Assembly (NCBI RefSeq): GCF_050947875.1
Contig: NC_134572.1
Location: 155,703,105-155,767,104, forward strand
Length of the DNA: 64,000 nt
DNA from: Dermacentor variabilis
Taxonomy: Eukaryota; Arthropoda; Arachnida; Ixodida; Ixodidae
Reading direction: 5' to 3'
A model generated the notes under the pieces. The model was not told the DNA's origin. It did no database searches and saw only the letters and a program-made list of their open reading frames with translations. Within the stretch, counting starts at the first letter, position 1; each line of letters starts with the position of its first letter. The translations under genes were made by a program, and so were the position numbers. This document shows, piece by piece, positions 9,320 through 21,039 of this stretch.

Positions 9320-12113
9320 TTCATACAGGCCGTAATTGGAATCTGAGCCTGGCAACGTTTAACGCTAGAACGTTATGTAGTGAAGCGAGTCTAGCAGCGC
9401 TATTGGAGGAATTAGAGGGCAGTAATTGGGATATATTAGGCCTTAGTGAAGTTAGGAGGACAAATGAAGCATATACAGTGCTAAAAAGCGGGCACGTCTT
9501 GTGCTACCGGGGCTTAGCGGAGAGGCGAGAACTAGGAGTCGGATTCCTGATTAATAAGAATATAGCTGGTAATGTACAGGAATTCTACAGCATTAACGAG
9601 AGGGTGGCATGTCTTGTTGTGAACCTTAATAAGAGGTACAAATTGAAGGTGGTACAGGTGCACGCCCCTACTTCGTGTCATGATGACCAGGAAGTCGAAA
9701 GCTTCTATGAAGACGTGGAATCGACGATGGGTAAGGTCAAAACAAAATACACTGTACTGATGGGCGACTTCAATGCCAAGTAGGCAAGCAGGCTGGAGCC
9801 AAGGCAGTGGGGGAATATGGCATAGGCACTAGGAATGGCAGGGCAGAGTTATTAGTAGACTTTGCAGAACAGAATAAGATGCGGATAATCAATACCTTCT
9901 TCCGCAAGCGGGATAGCCGGAAGTGGACGTGGAGGAGCCCGAATGACAAGACTAGAAATGAATAAGACTTTATATTCTGCGCTAACCCTGGCATCATACA
10001 ATATGTGGACGTGCTCGGCAAGGTGCGCTACAGTGCGCTAGGTGCGCTACGCTCAAACTAGAATTAGCCTAGACTTGAGGAGGGAACGAAAGAAACTTGT
10101 CCATAAGAAGCCAATCAATGAGTTAGGGGTAAGAGGTAAACTAGAGGAATTCAAGTTCAAGCTACAGAATATGTATTCGGCTTTAACTTCGGAAGGTGAC
10201 CTTAGTATTGAAACAATGAACGACAATCTTTTGGGCATCATTAGGAGTGTGAAATAAAAGTCGGTGGCAACTCCGTTAGACAGGTTACCAGTAAGCTATC
10301 GCAGGAGACGAAAGCTCTGATCAAGAAACACCAATGTATGAAAGTCCCCAACCCTACAGCTAGAATAGATCTGGCAGAACTTTCGAAGTTAATCAACAAG
10401 CGCAAGACAGCTGACACAAGGAAGTATAATATGGATAGAATTGAACATGCTCTCAGGAACTAGGAAGCCTAAAACCAGTGAAGAAGGAACTAGGAATAGG
10501 CAAGAATCAGATTTAGGCGTTAGGAGCCAAAGCCGGCAATATGGATGAGATGGTTCAAGTTGCTGAGAAGTTCTATAGAGATTTATACAGTACCAGTGGC
10601 ACCCATGACGATTATGGAAGAGAGAATAGTCTAGAGGAATTTGAAATCCCGCAAGTAACGCCGGAAGAAGTATGAAGAGCCTTGGGAGCTATTCAAAAGG
10701 GGAAGGCAGCAGGGGAGGATCAGGTGACAGCAGATTTGTTCAAGGATGGTGAACAGATTGTTCTAGAAAAACTGGCCACCCTTTATAAGCGATGCCTCAT
10801 GACTTCGAGCGTACGGGAATGTTGGGAAAACGCTAACATAATCCTAATCCACAACAGAGGAGCCCCCATGACTTGAAAAATTATAGACCGATCAGCTTAC
10901 TGCCCATTGCCTACAAAGCATTTACTAAGGTAATTGCAAAGAGAATCTGGAACACCTTAGACTTCCGTGAACCAAAGGACATGGCTGGACTCGGTAAAGA
11001 CTACACAACAATAGACCATATGCACACTATTAATCAGGTGATAGAGAAATGCGCGGAATATAACCAGCCCTTATAGATAGATTTCATTGATTAAGAGAAA
11101 GTGTTTTATTCAGTCGAAACTTCAGCAGTGATGGAGGCATTGCGGAATCAGGGTGTAGACGAGCCGTATGGAAAAATACTTAAATATATATATAGCGGCT
11201 TCACAGCCACCGTAGTCCTCCATAAAAAAAGCAACAAATTCCGACTAAAGAAAGGTGTCAGGGAGGGAGATACGATCTCTCCAATGCCATTCACAGCGTG
11301 TGTACAGGAGGTATTGAGAGACCTGGATTGGGAAGAATTGGGGCTAAGAATTAATACCTTAGTAACTTGCGATTCGCTGATGATATTGCCTTGCTTAGTA
11401 ACTCAGGGGACCAATTGCAATGCATGCTCTCTTACCTCGAGAGGCAAAGCCGAAGGGTGGGTCTAAAAATAATCTGCAGAAAACTAAAGTAATGTTTAAC
11501 GGTCTCTGAAGAGAACAGCAGTTTACGATAGGTAGTGGGGCACTGGAAGTGGCAATAGAATACATCTGCTTAGGACAGGTAGTGACTGCGGAACCGGATC
11601 ACGAGATTGAAATAATCAGAATAAGAATGAGTTGGGGTCCGTATCCCACGAATTCTCAGAACATGAACAGCAGGTTACCATTATTCCTCAACAGAAAAGT
11701 ACATAACAGCTGTGTCTTACCAGTACTCAAGTGCGGGGCAGAAACCTGGAGGCTTACGAAAAGGGTTTTACTTAAATTGAGGACGACGTAACGAGCTATG
11801 GAAAGAAGAATGAGAGGTGTAACTTTAAGGGATAAGAAAAGAACAGATTGGGTGAGGGAACAAACGCGAGGTAATGATATCTTAGTTGAAGTCAAGAAAA
11901 AGAAATGGGCATGGGCAGGACATGTGATGAGGAGGGAAGGTAACCGATGGTCATTAAGGGTTACGGACTGGACGGCGGCCGCAAGTTAGGTGGGCGGATG
12001 AGATTAAGCAGTTTGCAGGGACAACATGGCGACCATTAGTACACGACCAGTGTAGTTGGAGAAGTATGGGAAAGGCCTTTGCCCTGCAGTGCGCGTAACC
12101 AGGCTGATGATGG
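9320..12113 (+). mobile_element. RTE-type LINE copy B (palindrome right arm)
   Basis: A longer RTE copy, with endonuclease then reverse transcriptase, ending in a GAT-rich tail (12100-12113). From about 10190 onward it is the inverted partner of copy A. Domains in order: endonuclease (9331-9783), a lysine-rich linker, then RT in broken frames at 10682-10876, 10873-11076, 11101-11466 and 11549-11791, then a C-terminal KKKWAWAGHVMRREGN segment in 11798-11989. The palm FADDI box is out of frame with its surroundings. Inserted into the 5' LTR of gypsy A2, exactly as copy A is in gypsy A1. Confidence 0.88.
9331..9783 (+). pseudogene. RTE apurinic-like endonuclease, copy B
   Basis: This endonuclease would nick the target to start reverse transcription. 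The frame (9211-9783, first about 40 codons not part of the protein) shows LSLATFNARTL, the catalytic glutamate in DILGLSEVRR, a GVGFLINKNIAG segment and MGDFNAK with the conserved Asp-x-Asn. These match the APE-type endonuclease of RTE and related LINEs. It stops at TAG right after MGDFNAK. The alignment with copy E suggests loss of one G there, a frameshift that removes the C-terminal SDH part and cuts the link to RT. Confidence 0.85.
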
Positions 12114-12308
12114 TGATGATGTCACACGCGCCTGGCATATGTTTGTTTGAACGAGTTGCGTGGGCATGCATCACTCCGGGAAAGAGGAGGAAAAACGTAC
12201 TGGGCTCGCGCTGTGAATCAAACCGGTCAGCCCTGCGACCATTGTTGTAAATATAACCTGTAAATAGGTGCTCGTCTTACTCACTCGTCTTTCGCGAAAT
12301 ATTGTGGT
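12114..12308 (+). repeat. 5' LTR remnant of gypsy A2
   Basis: About 190 bp, the inverted partner of 6851-7023, with a TATA-like stretch (AAATATAACCTG) and the same CTCGTCTTT close. Cut on its 5' side by the RTE tail and on its 3' side by the SINE, as in the left arm. Confidence 0.72.
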
Positions 12309-12550
12309 ACAATAAAATGAATTATGGCGTTTTACGTGCCAAAACCACTTTCTGATTATGAGGCACTCCGCAGTGGAGGACTCCGGAAATTTCGACCCCC
12401 TGGGGTTCTTTAACGTGCACCGAAATCCTTGTACACGGGTGTTCTCGCATTTCGCTCCCATCGAAATGCGGCCGCCGTGGCCGGGATTCGACCCCGCGAC
12501 CGTATGCTAACCAGCGTAACATAATAACCACTGAGCAAGCACGGTGGGTT
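12309..12550 (-). mobile_element. tRNA-derived SINE, Ruka-like, right-arm copy
   Basis: Same SINE as 6598-6839 in inverse orientation and at the same site relative to the gypsy element. Target duplications are visible as AAATATTGTGGT at 12297-12308 and AAAATTGTGGT at 12551-12561. The B-box-like word on the minus strand is CGGGGTCGAATCCC. It is not a tRNA gene, because the body and tail continue for more than 160 bp past the tRNA-like head. Confidence 0.85.
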
Positions 12551-12557
12551 AAAATTG

Positions 12558-12569
12558 TGGTTGAGGTAG
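12558..12569 (+). promoter_or_regulatory. Primer-binding site of gypsy A2
   Basis: Reads TGGTTGAGGTAG, one base different from the A1 site. It lies between the SINE and gag. Confidence 0.55.
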
Positions 12570-13800
12570 AATGTTCCCCGTCCTCGCGACGGAGCACCGA
12601 AGCGGCCGCAGCGTCGTCTTCTCAGCATTGGCTTCGAATCGACCCACCCCGTCGCAACCTACAGCAGCGGCGTCATCCACAACGTACTTTACGGTTCATA
12701 GTTTTCGTGATCTTCGGACATTCTGCGCCCCGAAGTAGCGTTGACGTCGACGACTGTCACAACATATATGAGCGTGTTTGCCAAAGCCACCACTGAAACC
12801 CTATCATCATGCTTGCGAATCTGATACGTTATCTGGATGGGACTCCGCGTGTCTCGCTTCATGAACGTGAGGTCGACCTCTACAGCTGGGACATATTCAA
12901 TGAGAGGCGTCGCGACCTATTCGGGAACCCGTCAGGACACCAACAGGCTGCGCGAGAAGTGCTTGCCACCCGTGTCCAGTCGTCGACCAAATCCTATGTC
13001 TCGTACATACATGAAGTGCTCGCGCTTTGCCGGAAAGTCGACGAGCACATGACCGAGGTTGATAAGGTAGGCCATATCTTAAAAGGCATCGCGGACGCCG
13101 CCTTCAATTTGATGGTCTATAACGACGTTTCTACCGTCGACAACATCGTCGAAGAATTCCGCCGCTTCGAGGTAGCCAAAAGCCGCCGCGTCGTCCCACA
13201 GTTTTCCCGGCTCCCAAACACCCGTGTCACGTCCTCTTGCTCCGCTCTTACCGGCACACGACCATTTCAAGAAAACGTCACACGGATCGTTCGTCGTGAG
13301 ATTGAAGCGGCGAGTCCGGCCCCACTTTATCCACGACCCCTTGACGGTACCTTTGACTAAGGGGCCTCTACTATTTCCGTTATTCAAGCAGTTGTGCGGA
13401 AGGAAATTTCAAACCTTGGCATGCCTACCACTTGCTCAGTCTGCCGACCTCATTGGGCACCCATTCCCAAATCAACTTGTAATGACCAGTATTTCGTTCC
13501 CAGACCACGCAATCCTGCTGAATGGCGAACCCCAGATAACAATAACAACGTTGGTTATGTAGCCCGCCGTTGCCGCACAACCTGGACGCCAACGTACTGG
13601 AGCTCATTTGCTGCTCCGCGCCCGTCGTTATTCGTCGCCCGTCGGTATTCGTCGTTATACGCTCCCCGTTATTCACCTCACCGTCTGTACCCTACTTTGG
13701 GTGCCACTGACAGCCGCTCCTCCGTGCTGTCGCCTTCCCCTCAGCGTCGTCGCTCCCCGTCACCCCAACCTCGCCGCTTTTCCTCACCAAACTGACGGAG
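12570..13800 (+). pseudogene. Gypsy A2 gag
   Basis: Capsid-like region in frame 12809-13360 (183 codons), with DIFNERRRDLFGNPSG and VGHILKGIADAAFNLM. The N-terminal part is in another frame, 12557-12796. The nucleocapsid part (13394-13795) has CRTTW but the first cysteine pair of the knuckle is replaced by an asparagine-rich NNNNVGYVARRC, so the zinc site cannot form. A proline/serine/arginine-rich C-terminus with RRRSPSPQPRR follows, as is common in tick gypsy gag proteins. Confidence 0.82.
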
Positions 13801-13859
13801 GAAAAACGAGGCCATGTACCTCGTGGAGGTAGTGCTGCATCGCGTTCATCCTGCCTTAA

Positions 13860-14740
13860 TCCTCCGTTGACGCTCCTCGCCAACGCGTACCTAATTAAAG
13901 TAGACGTGGATGAGGTTACGATGACGGCATTATTTGATACGGGAGCCCAAGTGTCCATAAGGAGCGCACCTATGTCGTCGCCTCAATAAAGTTCTTACGT
14001 CTGCCATGACTCGAGCCGTACGCGTCGCAAATGGCGCCACTGTTGCCGTCAGGGGTATGTGCACTGCTTGCTTTGGAATTTCTGGCCGCCAAGTACAAGT
14101 CATGTTCACGGTGCTGACCAGTTCCCCTTATGACCTAATCTTCGGGCTCGACTTTCTGACGACGCATTGTGCCCTCATCGATTGTTCCACCGGTATGCTG
14201 TGCCTCGAGCTTCCTCTTCTTTAAGACCTTCGCTCCAAACAACCGAAAACCCTCTGCACTACAGCGTTTGTTCGCTTACCTCCAAAAGCCCTAGCCTTCG
14301 TTGAATTGGCCTCAATGGCAACCGTGCGTGATGGCGACTATGTCGTCGCACCTCTTGGCTGATGTCCTCCTGGTGCACGAAATCTCTGTGCCCCACTCCG
14401 TCGAAACCCTTGCCGCTAATTGGATCTGTTTCCCTGTTCTTAGTTTTGGCTTGACGAAGAAACTGTTACCTGAATGCACAGCAGTGACCACTTCCGGTCA
14501 GTGACAGATCCTCCTCCAGATCCTCCTTATCCTCCTGATTACACGCGGGATGCCTTGAACATCGACGGTCCATTATGTCCCATGGTCGCTCCGGACCTCG
14601 CACGTGACCCAGCAGCCGGCCTATATCCCCTTTTGCTTTCCTACCGCGGCATCATTGACACTTCCAATCAACCACTTCGTCAGACGTCCCTTGTTAAGCA
14701 TCAGATCTACATTGGTGATGCTATTCCCATTCACCGCTGA
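13860..14740 (+). pseudogene. Gypsy A2 protease and linker
   Basis: The protease active site TALFDTGAQVSI lies near 13930, and the LIFGLDFL element near 14145 in a later frame (14006-14224). The linker frame 14474-14740 is residue-for-residue identical to that of copy A1. Frameshifts separate the pieces. Function in the live ancestor would be polyprotein cleavage. Confidence 0.8.
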
Positions 14741-15657
14741 CCGGCGCGCGTGTCCCCGGCAGAGCGCCAAGTTTTTCAGGAGAAAGTAAACAAGATGCTC
14801 GCCAAAGGCATTGTTGAGCCCTCGTCACTTCCTTGGGCGTTGCCATTCGTGCTCGTCAAAAAGAAAGTAGCACGTGGCGTTTCCCCGTTGATTACCGCCA
14901 CCTAAACCGAATCGCTAAAAAGGACGCTTACCCTTTACCACGAATCAACGACGCTCTTGATTGCCTTCACGGTGCCAAATACTTCTCGTCCATCGACCTT
15001 CGATCTGGTTATTGACAGGTTTCCGTCGATGAGCAAGACCAAGAAATGACTACTTTCTTCTATCCAGATAGCCTCTACCAATTTAAAGTTATGCCGTTCG
15101 GTTTATACAATGCCCTCCCCACGTTCGAATGAACTATGGACTCTCTGCTTCAAGGTTTCAAATGGTGAACTTGCCTTTTTTACCTCGACGAGGTCCTTGT
15201 GTGTTCTCCTACAATTGTGACACACCCTGATTGCATTGCAGCTATCCTTGACGTCTTCTGCAAGTCTAGGCTCCAAATAAACTCACCGGAGTGCTACTTC
15301 GGGCGCCGACAGATTGCAGTGCTAGGCAATCACGTCGATGCTTCCGGAGTACAACCGGGCTCGGAGAAGGTTCGAGCACTAACTGTTTTTCCTGTACCTC
15401 ACTCTGTGAAAGACGTCCGGAGTGTTGAGGGGCTCTGTCTTTATTTCTGACGGTTCGTGAAATATTTCGCTGCAATCGCTCAACTACTCAGTGAATATCT
15501 CAAGAAAGACGAGCCTACTACGTGGAATGCCCCTCAGGCTAAAGCATTTTTATGCCTTATCACGATTCTCACCAATCAAACCGTCTTGGACAACTTTAGC
15601 CCGTCCGCAATATTGTCCGAACCGGTGCCAGTGGGTATGGGATTGGCGCCGTCTTAT
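14741..15657 (+). pseudogene. Gypsy A2 reverse transcriptase (truncated)
   Basis: Frame 14833-15015 covers WRFPVDYRHLNRIAKKD and ends at the shared TGA after SSIDLRSGY. VMPFG is readable near 15092 and the catalytic box as FYLDEVLV near 15178. Frame 15199-15450 is the thumb region and stops at a copy-specific TGA. Frame 15457-15693 continues the region to the RNase H start and then runs into non-gypsy sequence at about 15657. Confidence 0.87.
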
Positions 15658-15862
15658 CGCTATCTTGGCTATCCTGTTTGCTTACCTAATTAAGGAACGT
15701 GCAGAAGCGATTGTTGCCAAGTAACCGCCTAATTATGTTGACCATTATGAATACGCCACCCCTATAGTTCAGCGAAACACTGGCGCGTCAACTAAGGCGG
15801 TTCGCAGGCTTGGAGAATAAATAACTGCAGGCGCAGTGGTCAAAATGCGCATTGCTAAACAA
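15658..15862 (+). repeat. Outer block of the large palindrome, right copy
   Basis: Inverted match of 610-805. It follows the gypsy A2 truncation with no spacer and ends at about 15862, where a different gypsy remnant begins. It marks the right edge of the palindrome. Confidence 0.75.
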
Positions 15863-15865
15863 CAT

Positions 15866-17000
15866 GGCGCTTCCTCCTCCTGTTCCCACATAAATTCGGG
15901 GGCTTCTGTTGGGAGAGTGGGGTGCGGAGAGACAAAGCGCAAAAAACCATTGATAATATTCCTGTAATCGTCGCAAACGCCCCGGAAGCGTCGCATTGTC
16001 TTCTTGTTGTTGGGCCTTGGAAACTTCGCTAGGCCAGCACTTTTATCAGGATCCGGTCACATACCGTCATGAATGACCACAAGACCCAGGAACGGAAGTT
16101 TTTCAAAGCCAAAGTGGCATTTATCTGCTATTAAAGGGAGTCTAGCCGACCGCATAGCATGAAGAACAGAGAGGAGCCATTTAAGATGTTCATAGAATGT
16201 GGCGGAAAAATCAATTATATCGTCCAAGTATACCGTGCTAGTCTTTCATTTGAGAACGGACAGGACGGTATCCATTATTCACTGAAACATGGCCGGGGCG
16301 TAGAACAAATCAAAGGGGAGAACCCTGAATTCGCACAACCCATCTGGCGTCACGAAATTAGTGGATCACGATCATTGACCTCGATTGCCTAGTACTCACT
16401 TTTCACATCCACCGATGAGAAGAAACACGCATGCCGTAGCCTGTCGAAAAAAAATAATGCATGCGTGGCAGCGGATCAGTGGCTTTCTTTGTAACACAGT
16501 TTAGCTTGTGATAATTAATACAAAACCGCATTTCTTTTTCTTTCTTTTTTACGCGCACCAGTGGCGCTGCCCAAAGGCATTTTGTTGGCTGGATGACATC
16601 GTCATCTATCAATGTCTGGGCCTGCGGTTGCATTGCCTCGCGTTCTTTCTTAGGCACATTGAGCGAACTTTTTCGAATGAGCCTTGCGGTCTCCTCCGCG
16701 ATTATGCGTTGTTTAGTCAGCGGCGTTTGGCCAATTGGAGAGGTGGAGGAGAAGCAATCCTTAAGTTGTTCAAGCAGTTGGAGAAGCCTTTGTCAACCTT
16801 TGTGCGTTAAGGTTGAACTAAGGTCGGTGACGGGTAAATGAAGAGTCATATAAGCCATTGCTTCCTCTTGAGCAACATAACAGTGTTGAGCATTGTCGAT
16901 TTCGTCAAGGTATGCTACCACGGTGCCTTTGCTGATGTACCGGCGTTCGTTGGGTGAAATTGGTCAACAGCGCGTCAGATTATCCCTCAGGTAAGCTGGC
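15866..17000 (-). mobile_element. Ty3/gypsy remnant of another lineage (RT fragment)
   Basis: Minus-strand gypsy pol remnant. The best piece is 16657-16403, with KKEREAMQPQAQTLIDD and WAAPLVRVKKK followed by MRFCINYHKLN, the fingers of a gypsy RT. About 400 bp lower, near 15990-15870, VRRFRGVCDDY and PEFMWEQEEEAP match the thumb and the RT/RNase H connection. The middle part with the palm is heavily broken, and I could not read a YxDD box. Its sequence is clearly different from gypsy A. No LTR was found. Upstream boundary near 17000, where an RTE fragment begins. Confidence 0.7.
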
Positions 17001-17099
17001 GATGCCTCGAGCGAAAACAATACCTCGACACAGCAGAAGTGACATTATGTGTTCGGCGACTCCGTCTTCGTCCAATAGTGCGTCGGAAATAACCGGAAC

Positions 17100-18285
17100 A
17101 AGTGGCTGTGGAGCCGCCATACATATCTTTCAGTATTTTTATATACGGCTTGTCTACACCCTGATTCCGTAATGCATCCATGAGGTTTCGACTGAATCAA
17201 ACGCTTTCTCTTAATTCAGGAAGGCTATATATAAGGGTGTATTATATTCCGCACATTTCTCTATCACCTGATTGATAGTGTGAATATGGTTGATTGTTGA
17301 GTAGCCTTTATGGAATCCTTCCGGTCCTTTGGTTGACAGAAGTCTAAGGTGTTCCTGATTCTATTTGCGGTTACGTTAGTAAATACTTAGTAGGCGACGG
17401 ACAGTAAGCTGATTGGTCTATAATTTTTCAAGTATATGGCAACCCCTTTCTTATGGATTGGGATTATGTTTGCGTTCTTCCAAGATTCCAGTACCCTCGA
17501 GGTCAAGAGGCATTGCGTATAGAGGGTAGCCAGTTTTTTTTTAACAATCTTCCATCTATCCTTCAGCAAATCTGCTGTTACCTGATCCTCCCCAGCTGCC
17601 TTCCCCCTTTGCATAGCTCCCAAGGCTTTCTTACTTCTTCCGGCGTTACTTTGGGGATTGAAATTCCTCTAGAATATTCTCTTTTCCATTATCGTCGTGG
17701 GTGCAACTGGTACAGTACAAATCTGTATACAACTCCTCAGCCACTTGAACTATCTCATCCATATTAGTAATGATGTTGCCGGCTTTGTCACTTAACGCAT
17801 ACATCTGATTCTTGCCTATTCCTAGTTTCGTCTGCACTGCGTTTAGGCTTTCTCCATTCCTGAGAGCATGCTCAATTCTATCCATAATATACTTCCTAAT
17901 GTCTGCTGTGTTACGCTTGTTGATTAACTTGGAAAGTTCTGCCAGTTCTATTAGCTGTAGGGTTTGAGGCTTTCATACATTGGCGTTTCTTGATCATATC
18001 TTTCGTCTCCTGCGATAGCTTACTGGCCACTTGTCCAACAGAGTTACCACCGGCTTCGACTGCACACTCCTTAATGATGCCCATAATATTGTGGTTCATA
18101 TCTTCAACACTAGGGTCCGCTTCCTGAGTTAAAGACGAATACCTGTTGTGTAGCTTGATGCCGAATTCTTATATTTTCTCTCTTACCGCTATCTGACTGA
18201 TCGGCTTCTTATCTACCAGTTTCTTCCATTCCCTCTTCAAGTCTAGGCTAATTTGTGTTCTTACCATCCTTTTTCCACATAGGTT
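17100..18285 (-). mobile_element. RTE-type LINE copy C (fragment)
   Basis: An internal piece of the RTE element: the 3' third of RT and the tail are absent. Readable parts are MDALRNQGVDKPYIKILKD (17181-16987), [16 protein letters not shown] and NYRPISLL (17623-17387), and the linker frames 17885-17646 and 18099-17911. It ends on the low side inside the gypsy remnant. The upper edge is about 18285, near a T-rich stretch. Stops and frame changes are frequent. Confidence 0.85.
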
Positions 18286-18289
18286 TTTA

Positions 18290-20170
18290 TTTTTTTACTG
18301 TGGTTTCCCCTCCTCAGCTAGGGCAGTATTCTCGATACGCGGGGCGGCAGCATGACCGCCATTATTTTCCGTTTTCTGCTCTCTGATTGGTTGTCGATAG
18401 CTGTTGTGTTCTTAAATTTGTGCCGTGAAACGGAAGATTTGCAAAATTAAATTTTGCGTTTTCTTCAAGACGACGAAACGTCGCGTGGGGCCACAAATTT
18501 TATTGCCTAGTACTTTTTTCTGGTCCTTGGTATCTATACTGCAGTCCTAGCGCTTCAATAATAAAGTATGCGGTAGCCTGCAGAAACCCATGCAACACAT
18601 CTGCAATTTGGCGTAGATGTGTTCGCCGTTCAAGATAGCCACGATGCTAGCCTGCTGATGTGGCTGAAGGAATATCCCGTGAGGAGTGTCACAGACAAGG
18701 CGCTTTCGTAAACAACAACTTGACGCTGCGTGATGTTGCACTCGGCCGCCATTACAGAAATTTTACACTATAAATTTTAGTGCGACGAGTCCCGCGAGTT
18801 GCTCTAAGGAGCGTCCTTTTCCTGTTAATTGTGTATATGTGTTCAAAACAAATAATAATAATAATGCAATGACGGCCGAAGGTATGCACATCGCCGCATT
18901 TCCCTTGTCATTTGGGGATGCGAAAATACCTTGTTTCATAACGCGTGCTCACAGCATTTGTATCACCTTCGGGTGTTGGAATCATTGTTGCTAAAAAAAA
19001 ACCCGCTTATTTTAAATAATATTGTGGTAACATTGCAAACGTTCGGCGGCTTTTTCTATCTTTATATGTTGAGGTTGAATTAGGGCCAATATGTTCACTT
19101 TTCACTAAGAAGTGGATACAACCTTAGGAGCGCCAAACGCTATCGGTGATATTCGGTCGCTTCTCGGCCAGACGAGTCAAGCTGACTCACTTGCGTTTCA
19201 TGAGAAATTGATAACATGTCCTGGAACCTGCGCTCGTCGCCAGTGGCGTCTGTTGCATTAAGCGCGTTGGCGCCAACACTGATTCCGTTTCCCTCAGGCC
19301 GCGCATCCTAGCTAACGAAACAGACGACGGCTTGTGCGCACCATGTGACAGAAGCGAGAAGCATTTTCGACGGAATGATCCTACACTTTGAGATACTCGC
19401 CGTATTTGGGATGAAGAGGGAAACTGTTTTGTTTAATGAAGTACCTTGGATTGGGAGCCTATGTTACAGTTCTTAAAGCGAAACGTGAAATTTGCGTCTC
19501 GTTACATAAGCAAATCGGGGCCGTTAGCGCCATTTTGTTGGCGTCGCACCTTCGTCACACCTCGAGGAAAATGACGGAATGTCGAGAATAGAGACCCTTG
19601 TCGTTTTTGAATCATATGCCACTATTCCACTATTCCCTTATTCTAGATCAAGGTGGCGCTAACCTGCAACCTTACTCAAATATCAATAATAACGCTAACA
19701 TGCCAACTGCTTGTACGTCAGCTATTAGAAAAACACCCGAGCGCGCTCGCACATTTTGGGATCCGTACAGCACCACGCACAACAAGCTACAACCAACCGA
19801 AATGCATGGGCTGCGGCGACTGGTGCACGTGATTTTGCCCTCGGCAAGATGGCTACTCGGTGGCTTCACTTGATTGCCGCTCCCTCTACTCCAGCAATAT
19901 TTTTTAAGCTCTTTGGGTAACAGGGACACTCGACCTTATTCCACATTATTGGTATATTCTCTTTGTCCTCCCTTCGCCGTCGACTTAATCGCGCTTACAT
20001 CTTTCTTTTCGAACTTCTTCAGGTTACCTCCAGATCTTCAGTTGTGTGATGTTTTGTGTTTCGCGCAAGATCAACGGAGAATATAAACTTAACATTGTGC
20101 TGCATATCATCCGAGGTTAGCCAATCAGTCGGGAAAGATAATGCCTTCATATTCAAAGGAGGTCCCAGCT
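18290..20170. other. Unassigned DNA
   Basis: No gene or known repeat is recognised. There is a short AAT repeat near 18850. Short frames such as 19598-19873 have no motif. Some of this may be old element sequence beyond recognition. Confidence 0.5.
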
Positions 20171-20407
20171 AAAGGTAAACAGTTATGGGGTTTTACGTGC
20201 GAAAACCGCGATTTAATTATGAGGCAGGTGGTAGCGGGGGACTCCGGATTAATTTCGAGCACCTTTCTTTAACGTGACCTAAATCTAAGTGCATGGCTGT
20301 TTGCGGATCTCACCCTGATCTATATGCGACCGCCATGGCCGGGATTCAATCCCGCGACCTCGTCCTTAGCAGCCCAACATCAAAACTACTGAGCAACCGC
20401 GTCGTGT
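20171..20407 (-). mobile_element. tRNA-derived SINE, Ruka-like (third copy)
   Basis: The tail TTATGGGGTTTTACGTGC is at the low end. The body contains GGGGACTCCGGATTAATTTCGAG. The head at the high end has GGGATTCAATCCCGCGAC (B box in reverse complement) and TACTGAGCAACCGCG (A box in reverse complement). It is more diverged than the two palindrome copies. Orientation and length agree with them. Confidence 0.8.
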
Positions 20408-21039
20408 CCCTGCTAACGTTAGCCAAGCTCTTGAATATATTTGAAGCAAAAAAAAATGTGCTCAAAGAGCCGCTTTAATTTACACGCTACCTTTATATAA
20501 GGCCAATGCCTGTAGGTCGGTGGTCTATTATTTTCTGACTCTTCAACTTTTACATACTATTTTGTACAGCAAAGAATGCGTTATTCCGTTGGTAATGAAC
20601 CTTTTTTGTAAATTGCGGTAAAAAAAATCTGTTGGCACCTTGCTTAGCTAAACTGTGACAGGCAAAAGCCTACCTATGACTGCCTCTGTTGCTGTTTTCT
20701 GACCTGTTCTGTGAACGGACGCCGCCGTGGCCGCGAGCATTGAATGCAATCACGGCCTTATGGCTGCAACGTTCGTCGCCGATGTGCGCGCGCTGCCACG
20801 CACCCAGTCGCGCAGCGCTACTGGCATGGCGACTCCTCTCCTTGCTCCCCTCGCCGGTGATCACCGCTTTCCTGTGTCCACTACGCACTGCGCCTGGAAA
20901 CTCATGAGCCACTAAAGGCTTGCAACATAATATTCCGAAACACACTGCCCTAGCATTTGCGTCGTACAAAGGCGACTGGGATTCACAGTTTGCATGATCC
21001 AACAGCGACACAGCTGTGGCCTTTCAGTGTGCTGTGGAA
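20408..21039. other. Unassigned DNA with a GC-rich patch
   Basis: A CpG-containing patch at about 20720-20920 keeps frames open on both strands (20670-21011 minus, 20727-20915 plus). With no motif on either strand I do not call a gene. Confidence 0.45.

Larger units (their letters stand above)
12549..15657 (+). mobile_element. Ty3/gypsy copy A2 (palindrome right arm, 3' truncated)
   Basis: Inverted partner of gypsy A1. Primer-binding site, gag, protease and RT are present. RNase H, integrase and the 3' LTR are missing, because homology ends at about 15657 within the RT/RNase H junction and the outer block follows at once. Shared with A1 are a YLDE polymerase box, TGA in place of Trp at three places (near 15013, 15130 and 15166), and the same stop after the linker frame at 14740. 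Copy-specific damage includes a TGA near 15448 and loss of half the zinc knuckle. Confidence 0.9.

Noticed and set aside
610..15862. Palindrome as a fold-back DNA transposon
   Set aside because: Arms consist of nested retroelements at matching positions, not of transposon ends, and no transposase is present.
20670..21011. 113-codon minus frame
   Set aside because: Overlaps plus-strand frames in a GC-rich patch and has no domain.
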